Notes under the pieces: generated by a model | Databases searched by the model: none | What the model was told of the DNA's origin: nothing | The model's input: the letters and a program-made list of their open reading frames with translations, nothing else | Shown: one piece after another, positions 44,432 to 53,560 of the stretch | Layout: each line of letters begins with the position of its first letter | Numbering within the stretch: position 1 is the stretch's first letter | Origin: Oscillospiraceae bacterium | GTDB taxonomy: Bacteria > Bacillota > Clostridia > Saccharofermentanales > Saccharofermentanaceae | Length of the DNA stretch: 64,000 nucleotides | Reading direction: 5' to 3' | Assembly (NCBI GenBank): GCA_902787975.1 | Contig: CADAIP010000002.1 | Location: 1 to 64,000 of the forward strand | Position numbers and translations under genes: made by a program

Positions 44432-46203
44432 GCAACCGGTGAGATCCTGTAGACTACACAGTCACAGGCAGAAATGGAATCAATTGAAAAGTTCTTCTCA
44501 GAAGTGTCTGTGCATTCTTTGGAGAAAAGATCTTTCATTTGATAAGTAGAAGCATTCTTAAATCTGTCAGATGCTGACTTATTCATCTTATTACCGATAG
44601 CACTAATAATCTGATCAACAGAAACACTTATCCTGGCTGAATGTTCTTCAGACTTAAGGTTAAAGATTGCAAGTGCTACATCACCATTAATAAGTGGCTT
44701 TGCAAGAACATCTACCCTGTTGTTATCCCTGATATATTCTGTTGAAGGATCGTCACAGTTAATGGTCGTAAAGATACGCTTAGCCTGAACTCCAAGCATG
44801 TCCTGATCTAACGCGATAAGATCTTCGTTTGTGATGAGGTTATACATCCAGTCGCCTTTATTAACGCGTCTTAGATCCATGCCTAGCATGAGCGGTGAAT
44901 TCATCATGCACCACATGGCCATATGTGATTTGCACATGGTCTCAGTTATACCATCCATGCCGATGACAAGCATGTCGGGATCGTTCCAGCCTTTATCAAG
45001 ACCTGCGAACTCATCCATTATTACTGCTTTGTTATACTGCGAAGTAATGGATGTAGTGTAGTCGCCCTCCCATGCAGCTGTACCATTATTACCGTCAGCA
45101 CCGACCTGGAATGTAATGTCATTTAGTATCCGCCATGAATCACCGACAAGGTGTCCCCAGTTCTGCGGCTGGGTCTTACCCCATTCACATATCGAGAATA
45201 CTATGTCTCTGTCTTTACCGAAGTTCTCAAGTTCCTTACGGATCTCCGTATAAGAATTGAGGGTATTCTCCTGTCTTCTGTGATTCATTATTCTTATCTT
45301 ATTGAATCCGGAAACAAGCTTTAATTTTATGGGAGCGGAATCTGTAAATGATTCAGGAGATTCGGTCTCAGGCATCATGTCATCGAAAACGACATCGCTA
45401 TTTACTGCAATCTGAAGCCATCTGCCTACACCCTCTTCTTTACCTGTAGCGTATGATACGACAAGCTCATATATACCAGGTTCATCCGTCTCTACTTCAA
45501 ATACCAGTTCACTGCTTCTGTTACCGACAGGACTGTGATCAGGAGCAGTACCGTCAAATGTACCGATAAAGGTTACGTAGTCATCTTTTACAGATGCACG
45601 TGTTCCGGTGATATCTGCATCTTTTACTGCCGAATAAGTTGAACCCGCTATAGTTATTGATCTTATATTGGGAGCATATGAATATATGGCATTCTCAGGA
45701 TCAGCAAATGTTGCATTATCCCACATGTAATAGCAGTTATCGACTTTAATGAAATCAATATCCCAATTGATGTAGTCTTCACAGTCTATCTTCTCGTGTT
45801 TATATATTCCGACTTTAGCACCGGAACAGAGCTTTGTTCCTATATCGTTATACATACCGAACTTAAGACCAGCAGCATGTACAGTATCAGCCATAGCCTT
45901 AAAGCCTGACGGGAATTTAACAGGATCAGATTCAAGATGGTCATTAACTCTTTCAGGACGGTAGCATCCGTCATCAAGAACGATATATTTATAGCCGTAA
46001 TCATCAAGACCAAGCTCCTTGATCTTGGCGATCATAGCCTTAGTCAGTTCTTCGGTGTTGCCGCTGCCGAAAGCATTCCAGCTGTTCCAGCCCATAGCCG
46101 GAAGACGCTGTTTTTTCGATGGAAACAAAGGCTTATCGCTTCCCTGAAACGAATCAAATCTTAAGCGGTTATCAGTAATCTGTGAAGGTCTTTCAGAATC
46201 CAT
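44428..46203 (-). CDS. alpha-galactosidase, family GH27, with an inserted beta-rich domain
   Basis: 591 residues from ATG 46203, with GGAAAG 6 bp upstream and the GH13 stop 2 bp before; the longer frame would overlap GH13 by 100 bp. GH27 barrel: PAMGWNSWNAF, YIVLDDGC, the nucleophile in FIKVDNC (Asp155) and the acid/base in WNDPDML (about 408-410). Between them, residues about 170-315 form an extra beta-rich domain (FEVETDEPGIYELVVSYATG, LVSGFNKIRIMN) resembling a CBM35/CBM6-type carbohydrate-binding module, inserted inside the barrel. A C-terminal beta domain follows. No signal peptide, so it should act inside the cell on imported oligosaccharides. Confidence 0.88.
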   Translation of the reverse strand: MDSERPSQITDNRLRFDSFQGSDKPLFPSKKQRLPAMGWNSWNAFGSGNTEELTKAMIAKIKELGLDDYGYKYIVLDDGCYRPERVNDHLESDPVKFPSGFKAMADTVHAAGLKFGMYNDIGTKLCSGAKVGIYKHEKIDCEDYINWDIDFIKVDNCYYMWDNATFADPENAIYSYAPNIRSITIAGSTYSAVKDADITGTRASVKDDYVTFIGTFDGTAPDHSPVGNRSSELVFEVETDEPGIYELVVSYATGKEEGVGRWLQIAVNSDVVFDDMMPETESPESFTDSAPIKLKLVSGFNKIRIMNHRRQENTLNSYTEIRKELENFGKDRDIVFSICEWGKTQPQNWGHLVGDSWRILNDITFQVGADGNNGTAAWEGDYTTSITSQYNKAVIMDEFAGLDKGWNDPDMLVIGMDGITETMCKSHMAMWCMMNSPLMLGMDLRRVNKGDWMYNLITNEDLIALDQDMLGVQAKRIFTTINCDDPSTEYIRDNNRVDVLAKPLINGDVALAIFNLKSEEHSARISVSVDQIISAIGNKMNKSASDRFKNASTYQMKDLFSKECTDTSEKNFSIDSISACDCVVYRISPVA

Positions 46204-46205
46204 TA

Positions 46206-47516
46206 TCATCTTTCCATTAACCATATCTCTGACGAGAACGGCTGTAATGTTGAGCCTCCGCCGAAGTCGTGAATGTCGCCGGATATGAGTTCTTTTGCCT
46301 GGCCGCATCCCGCATCAAAATGAGCCGTATATGGATTGGAATCCATATTGATAGCAACCATGACACGCTGATCGCCGGAATTACGCTCAAAGATACACTG
46401 CTTATTTGTCAGCACAACGATTCTGAGACCTCCGTAGTTTAGTGCATTGGAGTTCTTTTTTGCTTCGGATAACTTAGCAATGTGATCTGAAAGCCCGTTC
46501 CATTCAGGCTTTTCGAAGCATGCCCTTAATGCCGGGTCGCCTTCTTCTTTTCTGGCCTTTGCGCCCCACTCGGAGCCATAGTAAACACAAGGAATTCCAG
46601 GCATTGTAAATACGAGTGTATAAACAAGAGGCAGGCATCTCTCATCGTTCAGGATAGAAGCGATCCTCGTAACATCGTGGTTATCAGCAAATGAAAGAAG
46701 ATGCGCTCCCCTGCAAACTGTCCAGTCTTCTGGTCCGAAGAGTCTCATGAGAGAATGCATGATCTCAAACATGTTGGCTGAATTAAAGGAAGAATAGATT
46801 CCCTTATAACACTGATAGTTTGTGAGTGAATGAAGATGCATTTCATTAAGCATTCTTCCATATTCGCCGTGAAGGACCTCACCAAGAAGGAAGAATTCAT
46901 TCTTCTTGGAGTCAGTGAATTCACGAAGTCTTCTTAAGAATTCATGATCAAGACAGTATGCAACATCAAGTCTTAATCCGTCGATATCGAAAAAATCGAT
47001 CCAATAGTTAACCTTATCAAGAATGTGGTCAATGACTGCAGGGTTTCTGAGGTTAAGCTTTACGAGGTCGTAATTGCCTTCCCAGCCTTCATACCAGAAA
47101 CCGTCGTTATAGTTTGAATTGCCGTCAAAAGAAAGATGAAACCAGTCTTTATAAGGAGAATCCCACTTCTTTTCCTGAACATCCTTAAAAGCCCAGAAAC
47201 CTCTGCCGACGTGATTGAAAACACCGTCTAAAACAACCTTTATTCCTTCTTTATGTAGCTTTGCTACAACCTTTTTGAAATCGTCGTTTGTTCCGAGTCT
47301 TGTATCGATAAGGCCGTAATCTCTTGTGTTATATCCGTGTGTATCTGATTCGAATACAGGAGAGAAATATATAGCATTGATTCCCAGTTTTTTCATATGG
47401 GGGATCCAGTCTAAGACCTTTAAGATCCTTGATTCAGGCTTACCGTCGTTTTCAAACGGTGCTCCGCAGAATCCCAAGGGATATATCTGATAAAAAACTG
47501 CTTCTTCAAACCACAT
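46206..47516 (-). CDS. GH13 alpha-amylase-family glycosidase
   Basis: 436 residues. A compact GH13 enzyme: FYQIYPLGF at the start, VVLDGVFNHVG (region I), GLRLDVAY with Asp184 (II), LLGEVLHG with Glu213 (III) and FADNHDVTR with Asp281 (IV), then a short C-terminal beta domain. No signal peptide, so it is a cytosolic maltodextrin or oligosaccharide hydrolase, of the neopullulanase/cyclomaltodextrinase type by sequence style but without their N-terminal domain. Its ATG follows the stop of the upstream membrane protein gene with no gap. Confidence 0.9.
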   Translation of the reverse strand: MWFEEAVFYQIYPLGFCGAPFENDGKPESRILKVLDWIPHMKKLGINAIYFSPVFESDTHGYNTRDYGLIDTRLGTNDDFKKVVAKLHKEGIKVVLDGVFNHVGRGFWAFKDVQEKKWDSPYKDWFHLSFDGNSNYNDGFWYEGWEGNYDLVKLNLRNPAVIDHILDKVNYWIDFFDIDGLRLDVAYCLDHEFLRRLREFTDSKKNEFFLLGEVLHGEYGRMLNEMHLHSLTNYQCYKGIYSSFNSANMFEIMHSLMRLFGPEDWTVCRGAHLLSFADNHDVTRIASILNDERCLPLVYTLVFTMPGIPCVYYGSEWGAKARKEEGDPALRACFEKPEWNGLSDHIAKLSEAKKNSNALNYGGLRIVVLTNKQCIFERNSGDQRVMVAINMDSNPYTAHFDAGCGQAKELISGDIHDFGGGSTLQPFSSEIWLMER

Positions 47517-48260
47517 TTATGTTTTTCCTTCTTTCCGTTCTTTCTTTTCCTTAGCTTTAAGCTTTATGCAGGTAATTAATCCCGCAAAACCCATTATGAA
47601 GATAATGGCGACAACAACAATGCCGCTGTATTTTTCGATTATTCTTGCAAAATCTGACAGCTGCCCCTCATCCCTGTGAGAAAACGCCCACATCAGAGCA
47701 AGTGAAGAAACCATCGCATCGACAATGCCGATCTTTCTTAATGAAAGTGCTGTAAGAGATTTATGCTTATGGGCCTTAAACAAATTGATCAACGCAAGAG
47801 TAACTTTATATGCAACATAGACACCATAAGCATATACAAGAATGCCCGGATAGTCGTGTGTTACATTACCTTTGACTATAAGATAAACAGCATATGCGAA
47901 AACTGCATCAAGCAGAATGAGGTTTCTTGAAAACTTGCGGTAATTTACTCTCTCGCTGAATCTTTTGCCTTTGAAGATCGCTCCCCTGCCTGCTCTATAT
48001 AAAATATTGATTCTGAGCATGTAAAGAAGGACATGATAGAAGGACATTACGAAAAGCCAAAATGAAAATGTCAGAACAGCCATCGTAAAAAGGAATATCG
48101 AATATACGATATCGAAGGCTATTGACGGTAAAGCCAGAGCAACCGTTTTACGCTTGTAATCGGTTACATAATCCCAGAAATGCCTGAATTTGGTCTTCTG
48201 AGATTCAGAAGATTCGGCAGTTTCCGTATCAGCCTGGATGATGTCTTTGTCCTTCTTCAT
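47517..48260 (-). CDS. unknown membrane protein, six hydrophobic segments
   Basis: 247 residues. A charged N-terminal part (about 1-38, rich in Glu, Asp and Ser), then about six hydrophobic segments (about 40-60, 62-85, 112-130, 138-160, 180-196, 212-232) and a Lys-rich tail. It resembles no family I can name with confidence. It lies between a UPF0210 gene (5 bp upstream) and GH13 (directly abutting), so it belongs to the operon. Confidence 0.75.
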   Translation of the reverse strand: MKKDKDIIQADTETAESSESQKTKFRHFWDYVTDYKRKTVALALPSIAFDIVYSIFLFTMAVLTFSFWLFVMSFYHVLLYMLRINILYRAGRGAIFKGKRFSERVNYRKFSRNLILLDAVFAYAVYLIVKGNVTHDYPGILVYAYGVYVAYKVTLALINLFKAHKHKSLTALSLRKIGIVDAMVSSLALMWAFSHRDEGQLSDFARIIEKYSGIVVVAIIFIMGFAGLITCIKLKAKEKKERKEGKT

Positions 48261-48265
48261 AAAGA

Positions 48266-49624
48266 TCAGTTACGCATTGAATGGATCGGTGCCGGAATTC
48301 TTCCGCCTCTGTGGATGAAATCAGCACAAGAAGCACGGTTAACATCCATAATGGGAGCAGTTCCCAAAAGACCGCCGAATTCAACGCTGTCACCGACATT
48401 TTTACCGGGAACAGGAATAAGTCTTACGGCTGTTGTCTTGTTATTGAATGTGCCTACTGCCATCTCGTCAGCGATGATGCCGGAGATCGTCTCAGCAGTC
48501 GTATCACCCGGAACAGCGATCATGTCAAGACCTACGGAGCAAACGCAAGTCATTGCTTCGAGCTTTTCGAGCTTCAGAGAACCTGATCTTGCAGCAGCGA
48601 TCATGCCCTCATCTTCTGATACCGGAATGAATGCACCTGAAAGACCGCCGACATAAGAAGATGCCATGATACCGCCCTTCTTAACTGCATCATTAAGCAT
48701 AGCAAGCGCAGCAGTCGTGCCCCATGTACCGCATGTCTCAAGTCCAAACTCTTCCAAAAGTCTTGCGACTGAGTCACCAACTGCAGGCGTCGGAGCAAGC
48801 GAGAGGTCAATGATTCCGAAAGGAACTCTTAGTCTCGAAGAAGCTTCCCTTGCAACAAGCTCACCTACTCTTGTGATCTTGAATGCAGCCTTCTTGATGG
48901 TCTCTGCAACTGTACCAAAGTCCCTGCCTCTAACTCCTTCAAGAGCGTGTTTAACAACACCCGGACCTGAAATGCCAACATTTATTACGCATTCAGGTTC
49001 GCCGGGACCTAAGAAAGCTCCTGCCATGAACGGATTATCTTCAGGTGCGTTTGCAAAAACAACGAGCTTTGCACAGCCCAGAGCACCTGATTCTTTAGTA
49101 GCTTCAGCAGTCTTCTTGATGACTAATCCCATGTCACGGACGGCATCCATGTTGATACCGGTCCTTGTTGAAGCGACATTAACGGATGAGCATACGAGTT
49201 CTGTTGCTGCGAGCGCATCAGGAATGGATTCGATTAAGACCTTGTCTGAATTTGTATAACCCTTCTGTACAAGCGCTGAAAAACCGCCGATGAAGTTAAC
49301 TCCGCAGGTCCTTGCCGCTTTGTCCAACACCTGTGCGAAAGGCGTATAATCCTTTGCTCCGCATGCAGAAGCAACAATGGAGATAGGGGTTACGGAAATT
49401 CTCTTGTGAATGATAGGAATACCATACTTTTTGCTGATGAGCTCACCTGTCTCGACAAGCTTTCCGGCGTATTTGCAGATCTTATCGTAGATCCTGTTGC
49501 AGGATTCCTCAACTGTCGGTGCAGCACAATCCATAAGTGAGATACCCATGGTAATAGTACGGATATCGAGATGCTGGTCATTGAACATCTGCATCGTTTC
49601 AATAATTTCGCGATCGTTAATCAT
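48266..49624 (-). CDS. UPF0210 / DUF711 family protein
   Basis: 452 residues. Conserved protein of Clostridia and archaea with a pyruvate-formate-lyase-like fold; function is unsettled. Blocks such as [47 protein letters not shown] and the C-terminal [12 protein letters not shown] are typical. Usually found beside a small ACT-domain gene, as here (17 bp upstream), suggesting the pair works together, perhaps in amino-acid sensing. AAGAGG precedes ATG. Confidence 0.9.
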   Translation of the reverse strand: MINDREIIETMQMFNDQHLDIRTITMGISLMDCAAPTVEESCNRIYDKICKYAGKLVETGELISKKYGIPIIHKRISVTPISIVASACGAKDYTPFAQVLDKAARTCGVNFIGGFSALVQKGYTNSDKVLIESIPDALAATELVCSSVNVASTRTGINMDAVRDMGLVIKKTAEATKESGALGCAKLVVFANAPEDNPFMAGAFLGPGEPECVINVGISGPGVVKHALEGVRGRDFGTVAETIKKAAFKITRVGELVAREASSRLRVPFGIIDLSLAPTPAVGDSVARLLEEFGLETCGTWGTTAALAMLNDAVKKGGIMASSYVGGLSGAFIPVSEDEGMIAAARSGSLKLEKLEAMTCVCSVGLDMIAVPGDTTAETISGIIADEMAVGTFNNKTTAVRLIPVPGKNVGDSVEFGGLLGTAPIMDVNRASCADFIHRGGRIPAPIHSMRN

Positions 49625-49641
49625 ATAAACCTCTTAAAAAA

Positions 49642-49926
49642 TCAGATTGTATGCATGGCATTGAAAAGACCCGTGTGCTGGATTGTAATCTGTACACCGA
49701 GCTTTTTGCCAAGTTCGCCGAGCTTTTCCGAGATGTCTGATTCTTCAATAACAACGTCTTTAAGATCTACCATCATTACCATCGTAAAGATGTCATCAAG
49801 GATAGTCTGAGATATGTCTTTGATGTTGATTCCATAGTCTGCAAGAAGTCTTGAGACGTCAGCAATGATACCGACTCTGTCCCTTCCCAATACTGTTACA
49901 ACAGCTGTATTCTTTTCCTGATTCAT
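49642..49926 (-). CDS. small ACT-domain protein (UPF0237 type)
   Basis: 94 residues containing one ACT domain plus a short second half (AVVTVLGRDRVGIIADVSRLLADYGINIKDISQTI), matching the UPF0237/GcvR-like family. ACT domains bind amino acids to regulate partners. AGCAGGAGGTG ribosome site. First gene of the UPF0210-glycosidase run; no enzyme domain is attached. Confidence 0.9.
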   Translation of the reverse strand: MNQEKNTAVVTVLGRDRVGIIADVSRLLADYGINIKDISQTILDDIFTMVMMVDLKDVVIEESDISEKLGELGKKLGVQITIQHTGLFNAMHTI

Positions 49927-49990
49927 AAATGAAACACCTCCTGCTTATATGGTTTTGATTTTATCGCTAAAATCGTTAAAACAACATTGA

Positions 49991-51640
49991 TTATTGAGTT
50001 TTCGAACAGTTAAGCAAAGAATCGGCAAGTTTATTGGCGCATTTTATGCCGTCTATCGCAGATGACATAATACCGCCCGCATAACCGGCTCCCTCACCGC
50101 AAGGATAAATACCTTCAACCGAAGTACTCTGAAGTGATTCAGGATCTCTTACGAGCCTTACCGGAGAAGAACTTCTGGCTTCAACAGCTGTTAAGACCGC
50201 ATCAGGATCGTCAAAGCCCTTGATCTTCCTGCCCATCAAACTTACACCGTCTTTGATCGTATCCAGAATTGCTTTCGGGAAGACCTCTGACATATCACCA
50301 CAGGTAACACCAGGCATAAACGAAGGTTTTACCTTGCCGAATTCTGTAGTTGTTCTGTTATTTATCAGATCTTCGTATCTTACAGAAGGAGCTTTACCTG
50401 TGCTTCCGCCTGCAGTAAAGGCTTTATGCTCAAGCTCTTCCTGGAATTTGATTCCGTCAAGGACACCATCACCATAATCATTACTGTCTATCGGGACGAG
50501 GATCGCGCTGTTTGAATTAATACAGTCACGTGCGCGGTAACTCATACCATTAGTGCAGACACTTCTGCTGTCACTTTGAGCAGCAACTACCTCGCCGCCC
50601 GGACACATGCAGAAAGTGTAGAGTTTACGGCCTGTTTTCGTATCACATGAAAGCTTATAGATCGCAGGAGTAACATCCGGCGAATATGCCGAATCAAATC
50701 CAAATTGGGATGTATCAATATCAGAACGCAGATGCTCTATTCTAACGCCAACAGAGAAAGGTTTGGACTGCATATCCATACCAAGTCTGTTAAGAGCCCT
50801 GAAGGTATCCCTGCTGGAATGACCAATCGCAAGTATAAGCTTGTCACAAGGTATTTCATATGTTCCGTTATCTGATTCAACGGTGATGCTGTTAAGCTTG
50901 CCTTTTGATGTCTTATAGCCGAGAAAAACAGTATTAAACCTCACATCACCGCCTAATGCGATAATGTCTTCCCTGACACCGGTAACGACTTTCCTTAATC
51001 TGTCAGTGCCGATATGTGGATGAGCATCGTACATGATATCTGAAGGCGCTCCGTGCGCTATCAAAGACTGAAGGACAAAGTCCTTTAGACCTGAACTTAT
51101 ACCTGAGTATAGTTTGCCGTCAGAAAATGTTCCGGCTCCACCCTCACCAAACTGTATATTTGAATTTGGTTTGACAGTACCTTTTCCCTGCTTAAATGCT
51201 TCTGTGTCTTTAATTCTCTGACTCATTTCCGGACCACGTTCAAGAACGATCGGTCTTAACCCGTATTTTGCAAGGATGAGGGCAGCATAAAGTCCGGCAG
51301 GGCCTGTACCTACAACTACCGGACGCCTGTATTCATTAGTGCCGTCGAAATCATCTATATAAGGTAGACCTGTAGAAGTGATCTCTTCAGATCTTATTTC
51401 TTTCGATTCGGGTGAGACAAAATCAAATCTGTAATTGATCAGCACTTTGCCATGTCTGGCATCGATAAACTTCTTTGTGATATCAAGAACTTTGTTGCCT
51501 TCTTCAAGCTCTTTAAGACCTGCCCGCATGGCTTTATTGCCTGACTTTTTGATCTCTTTTACTATCAGGACCGAATCAGGATTTTTGGATAAGACGGTTT
51601 TGTCTTTTAAAACTTCAGGTTTAACTTTTATCTCAAACAT
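49991..51640 (-). CDS. FAD-dependent oxidoreductase of the NAD(FAD)-utilising dehydrogenase group
   Basis: 549 residues. An N-terminal domain of about 100 residues is followed by an FAD site VVVGTGPAGLYAALILAKYGLRPIVLERG (about 109-137) and the family pattern NIQFGEGGAGTFSDGKL. The C-terminal CGEGAGYAGGIMSSAIDGIKCA completes the FAD fold. A conserved family in Clostridia; substrate unknown. It overlaps the next FAD enzyme by 8 bp and ends the Gld-type operon. Confidence 0.87.
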   Translation of the reverse strand: MFEIKVKPEVLKDKTVLSKNPDSVLIVKEIKKSGNKAMRAGLKELEEGNKVLDITKKFIDARHGKVLINYRFDFVSPESKEIRSEEITSTGLPYIDDFDGTNEYRRPVVVGTGPAGLYAALILAKYGLRPIVLERGPEMSQRIKDTEAFKQGKGTVKPNSNIQFGEGGAGTFSDGKLYSGISSGLKDFVLQSLIAHGAPSDIMYDAHPHIGTDRLRKVVTGVREDIIALGGDVRFNTVFLGYKTSKGKLNSITVESDNGTYEIPCDKLILAIGHSSRDTFRALNRLGMDMQSKPFSVGVRIEHLRSDIDTSQFGFDSAYSPDVTPAIYKLSCDTKTGRKLYTFCMCPGGEVVAAQSDSRSVCTNGMSYRARDCINSNSAILVPIDSNDYGDGVLDGIKFQEELEHKAFTAGGSTGKAPSVRYEDLINNRTTTEFGKVKPSFMPGVTCGDMSEVFPKAILDTIKDGVSLMGRKIKGFDDPDAVLTAVEARSSSPVRLVRDPESLQSTSVEGIYPCGEGAGYAGGIMSSAIDGIKCANKLADSLLNCSKTQ

Positions 51641-52892
51641 TCTGAGATATACCTTCCGCTGCGAGAGCTGCCGAAGTCCAAGCCCACTGCAAGTTGTAAC
51701 CTCCGCAGATTCCGTTTACGTTAACTGCCTCGCCGATGATATAAAGCCCGGGACAGTTTTTAACCTGCAAGTTATCATCTAATTTGGAGAGCTTGAATCC
51801 GCCTGATGAGACCTGTGCCTTATCAGCATCTCCATAACCCGTAACACTTACGGGAAAAGCGCATAAAAGATTAGAAAGTTTGGCTATCTTCTTATCGTCA
51901 AGCTCGCGGAGAGTCATCTTATCGCACTTTAATCCCATGCTCTTCATTACGAAATCAGTGATATTTCTTAAGAGCATACCGGACAAAGCATCAGCACAGT
52001 TTCTGTGAGCATACATCTGACGTCTGATATATATCATCTGGCAGATCTCACCGGCTGATTTGCCGGTAAGATTAAGAACAGCCTTAATATCTGTCTCCCC
52101 TTCATCTATAAGCTGAACGACACTGTCAGAGACATCCATTACACAGATGCCTGAGATGCCGCCTTCTTTGGTAAAAAGGATCTCACCCTCAGACTGAGCT
52201 TTTATTATCCCGTCGCTGTTTAAGATCTTAACGTCTCCTCTGCATCTGATACCTGCAAGCGCCTTGATTCCGGGCGTGTCTGATGTAAGAGATGTAAGCG
52301 CCGGTCTAAAAGGAACGAAGAAAGATTCGTCTGTCATGCCTTCCATGATATTTACGACATCACCGTTGGATCCGGTTGAAGGATATGTGATTCCGCCGGT
52401 TGCTATGACTACATTCTTAGCCAGATAAGTCTCATCGGAATCAGTTGTCACTTCGAAAAATTTGTTTTTGGCAATTGAAGCAACATGTTCTTTGAAGACA
52501 GTTTCAATATGGAAATCTTCAAGATAGAACCTTAAAGCATCGACAACGGTGGAACTCTTTAAAGTAGAGGGATAAATAAGATTACCCTTCTGTTCAAGAA
52601 CAACACCGAGAACATTTTCATAGAAATCAGCAGTCTCAAGATATCCGTATCTGTTAAGACACTTCTCAAGTTTAAATGCATCGTCAGTATTGTACTTTGA
52701 GATCTCTATAGCGGTATTTGACAGATTACATCTGCCGCTTCCTGTAAGGGCAAGCTTCTTGCCTACTCTGCTGCCGCCTTCAAGAATAAGGACCTTCTTA
52801 CCGGCAAATGCAGCCCTGGCAAGTCTGGCAGCACAGTAAAGTCCTGCAGCTCCTCCGCCAATTATCAGACAATCGTAGATGTTATTATTCAT
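51633..52892 (-). CDS. flavoprotein of the HI0933/BaiN (YhiN) family
   Basis: 419 residues. FAD site IIGGGAAGLYCAARLA (about 10-25), the signature RVGKKLALTGSGRCNLSNTA (about 42-61) and C-terminal NVNGICGGYNLQWAWTSAALAAE define this family. Family members are FAD-binding reductases of largely unknown substrate; BaiN has been linked to bile-acid side steps in one clostridium. It overlaps the CYTH gene by 8 bp and the following FAD enzyme by 8 bp. Confidence 0.9.
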   Translation of the reverse strand: MNNNIYDCLIIGGGAAGLYCAARLARAAFAGKKVLILEGGSRVGKKLALTGSGRCNLSNTAIEISKYNTDDAFKLEKCLNRYGYLETADFYENVLGVVLEQKGNLIYPSTLKSSTVVDALRFYLEDFHIETVFKEHVASIAKNKFFEVTTDSDETYLAKNVVIATGGITYPSTGSNGDVVNIMEGMTDESFFVPFRPALTSLTSDTPGIKALAGIRCRGDVKILNSDGIIKAQSEGEILFTKEGGISGICVMDVSDSVVQLIDEGETDIKAVLNLTGKSAGEICQMIYIRRQMYAHRNCADALSGMLLRNITDFVMKSMGLKCDKMTLRELDDKKIAKLSNLLCAFPVSVTGYGDADKAQVSSGGFKLSKLDDNLQVKNCPGLYIIGEAVNVNGICGGYNLQWAWTSAALAAEGISQNV

Positions 52893-53553
52893 AATCAGTA
52901 CCCATTGCCAACTTTAATGTTCTTCCGTACTTGGTATTATCAAGCGGAACACAGCCTGTCTTACCGGTTAATATTTTCGCAAGCTGATCAATATCAGCAG
53001 GATCTCCTGATTTTAATTCCAGTTCAAGTTCACATATCACGTCTGTTTTGGAACCGTCTGAATTGGTTATCAGACCATAATCAAAACATGCCTCCATTGT
53101 ACTATCACCGAATGCAAGATTATATATGGTCCTGTTAAAAGAATTGGAACATATCGGATTAAGTTCTTCGTCTTTAATGTCGCCGAAGGCTTCTGACAGC
53201 ATGTCTGAAGGATCACTGTCAGCAGTTACAAGGGATTTAAAACGCTCAATAGAGAACTTGTCATCTTCACTTCTGGCATTCCATTCATATCGCTTATGGA
53301 AACCGTCAGATACTCCTCCGCCGTACTTTACGGTGAATTCATAGTAATCTTCTTCGGAACCTTTATAATGTCTTACCCTGATCATTCCGCCGCGGCCTGT
53401 AATACTCATGCCGGGAGTATCTAGATAGGTGTTTTCGAGAAGTACGGACTCAGGCTTAACAGCAGCGGTGCAATATTTCGCAAACTCATCGGATAGTGCC
53501 AGACCGTATAACTTATCTTTGCTGTCAAAGCTGAGCTTAACTTCTAATTCCAT
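52885..53553 (-). CDS. CYTH-domain phosphohydrolase (inorganic triphosphatase-like)
   Basis: 222 residues. The N-terminal MELEVKL is the ExExK-type motif of CYTH tunnel enzymes, and Arg/Lys/Glu strands (MIRVRHYKG, YYEFTVKYGG, CELELELKSG) line the tunnel. Members hydrolyse triphosphate or thiamine triphosphate. It overlaps the HI0933-like gene. Confidence 0.8.
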   Translation of the reverse strand: MELEVKLSFDSKDKLYGLALSDEFAKYCTAAVKPESVLLENTYLDTPGMSITGRGGMIRVRHYKGSEEDYYEFTVKYGGGVSDGFHKRYEWNARSEDDKFSIERFKSLVTADSDPSDMLSEAFGDIKDEELNPICSNSFNRTIYNLAFGDSTMEACFDYGLITNSDGSKTDVICELELELKSGDPADIDQLAKILTGKTGCVPLDNTKYGRTLKLAMGTDYE

Positions 53554-53560
53554 AACTACC

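Noticed and set aside
48666..49259. Plus-strand frame opposite the UPF0210 gene
   Set aside because: Low-complexity Ser/Pro-rich translation and no start signal; shadow of the real gene.
49957..49974. GATTTTA-TCGC-TAAAATC hairpin as a terminator
   Set aside because: No T-run follows on the minus strand, where both genes lie; weak A/T stem.
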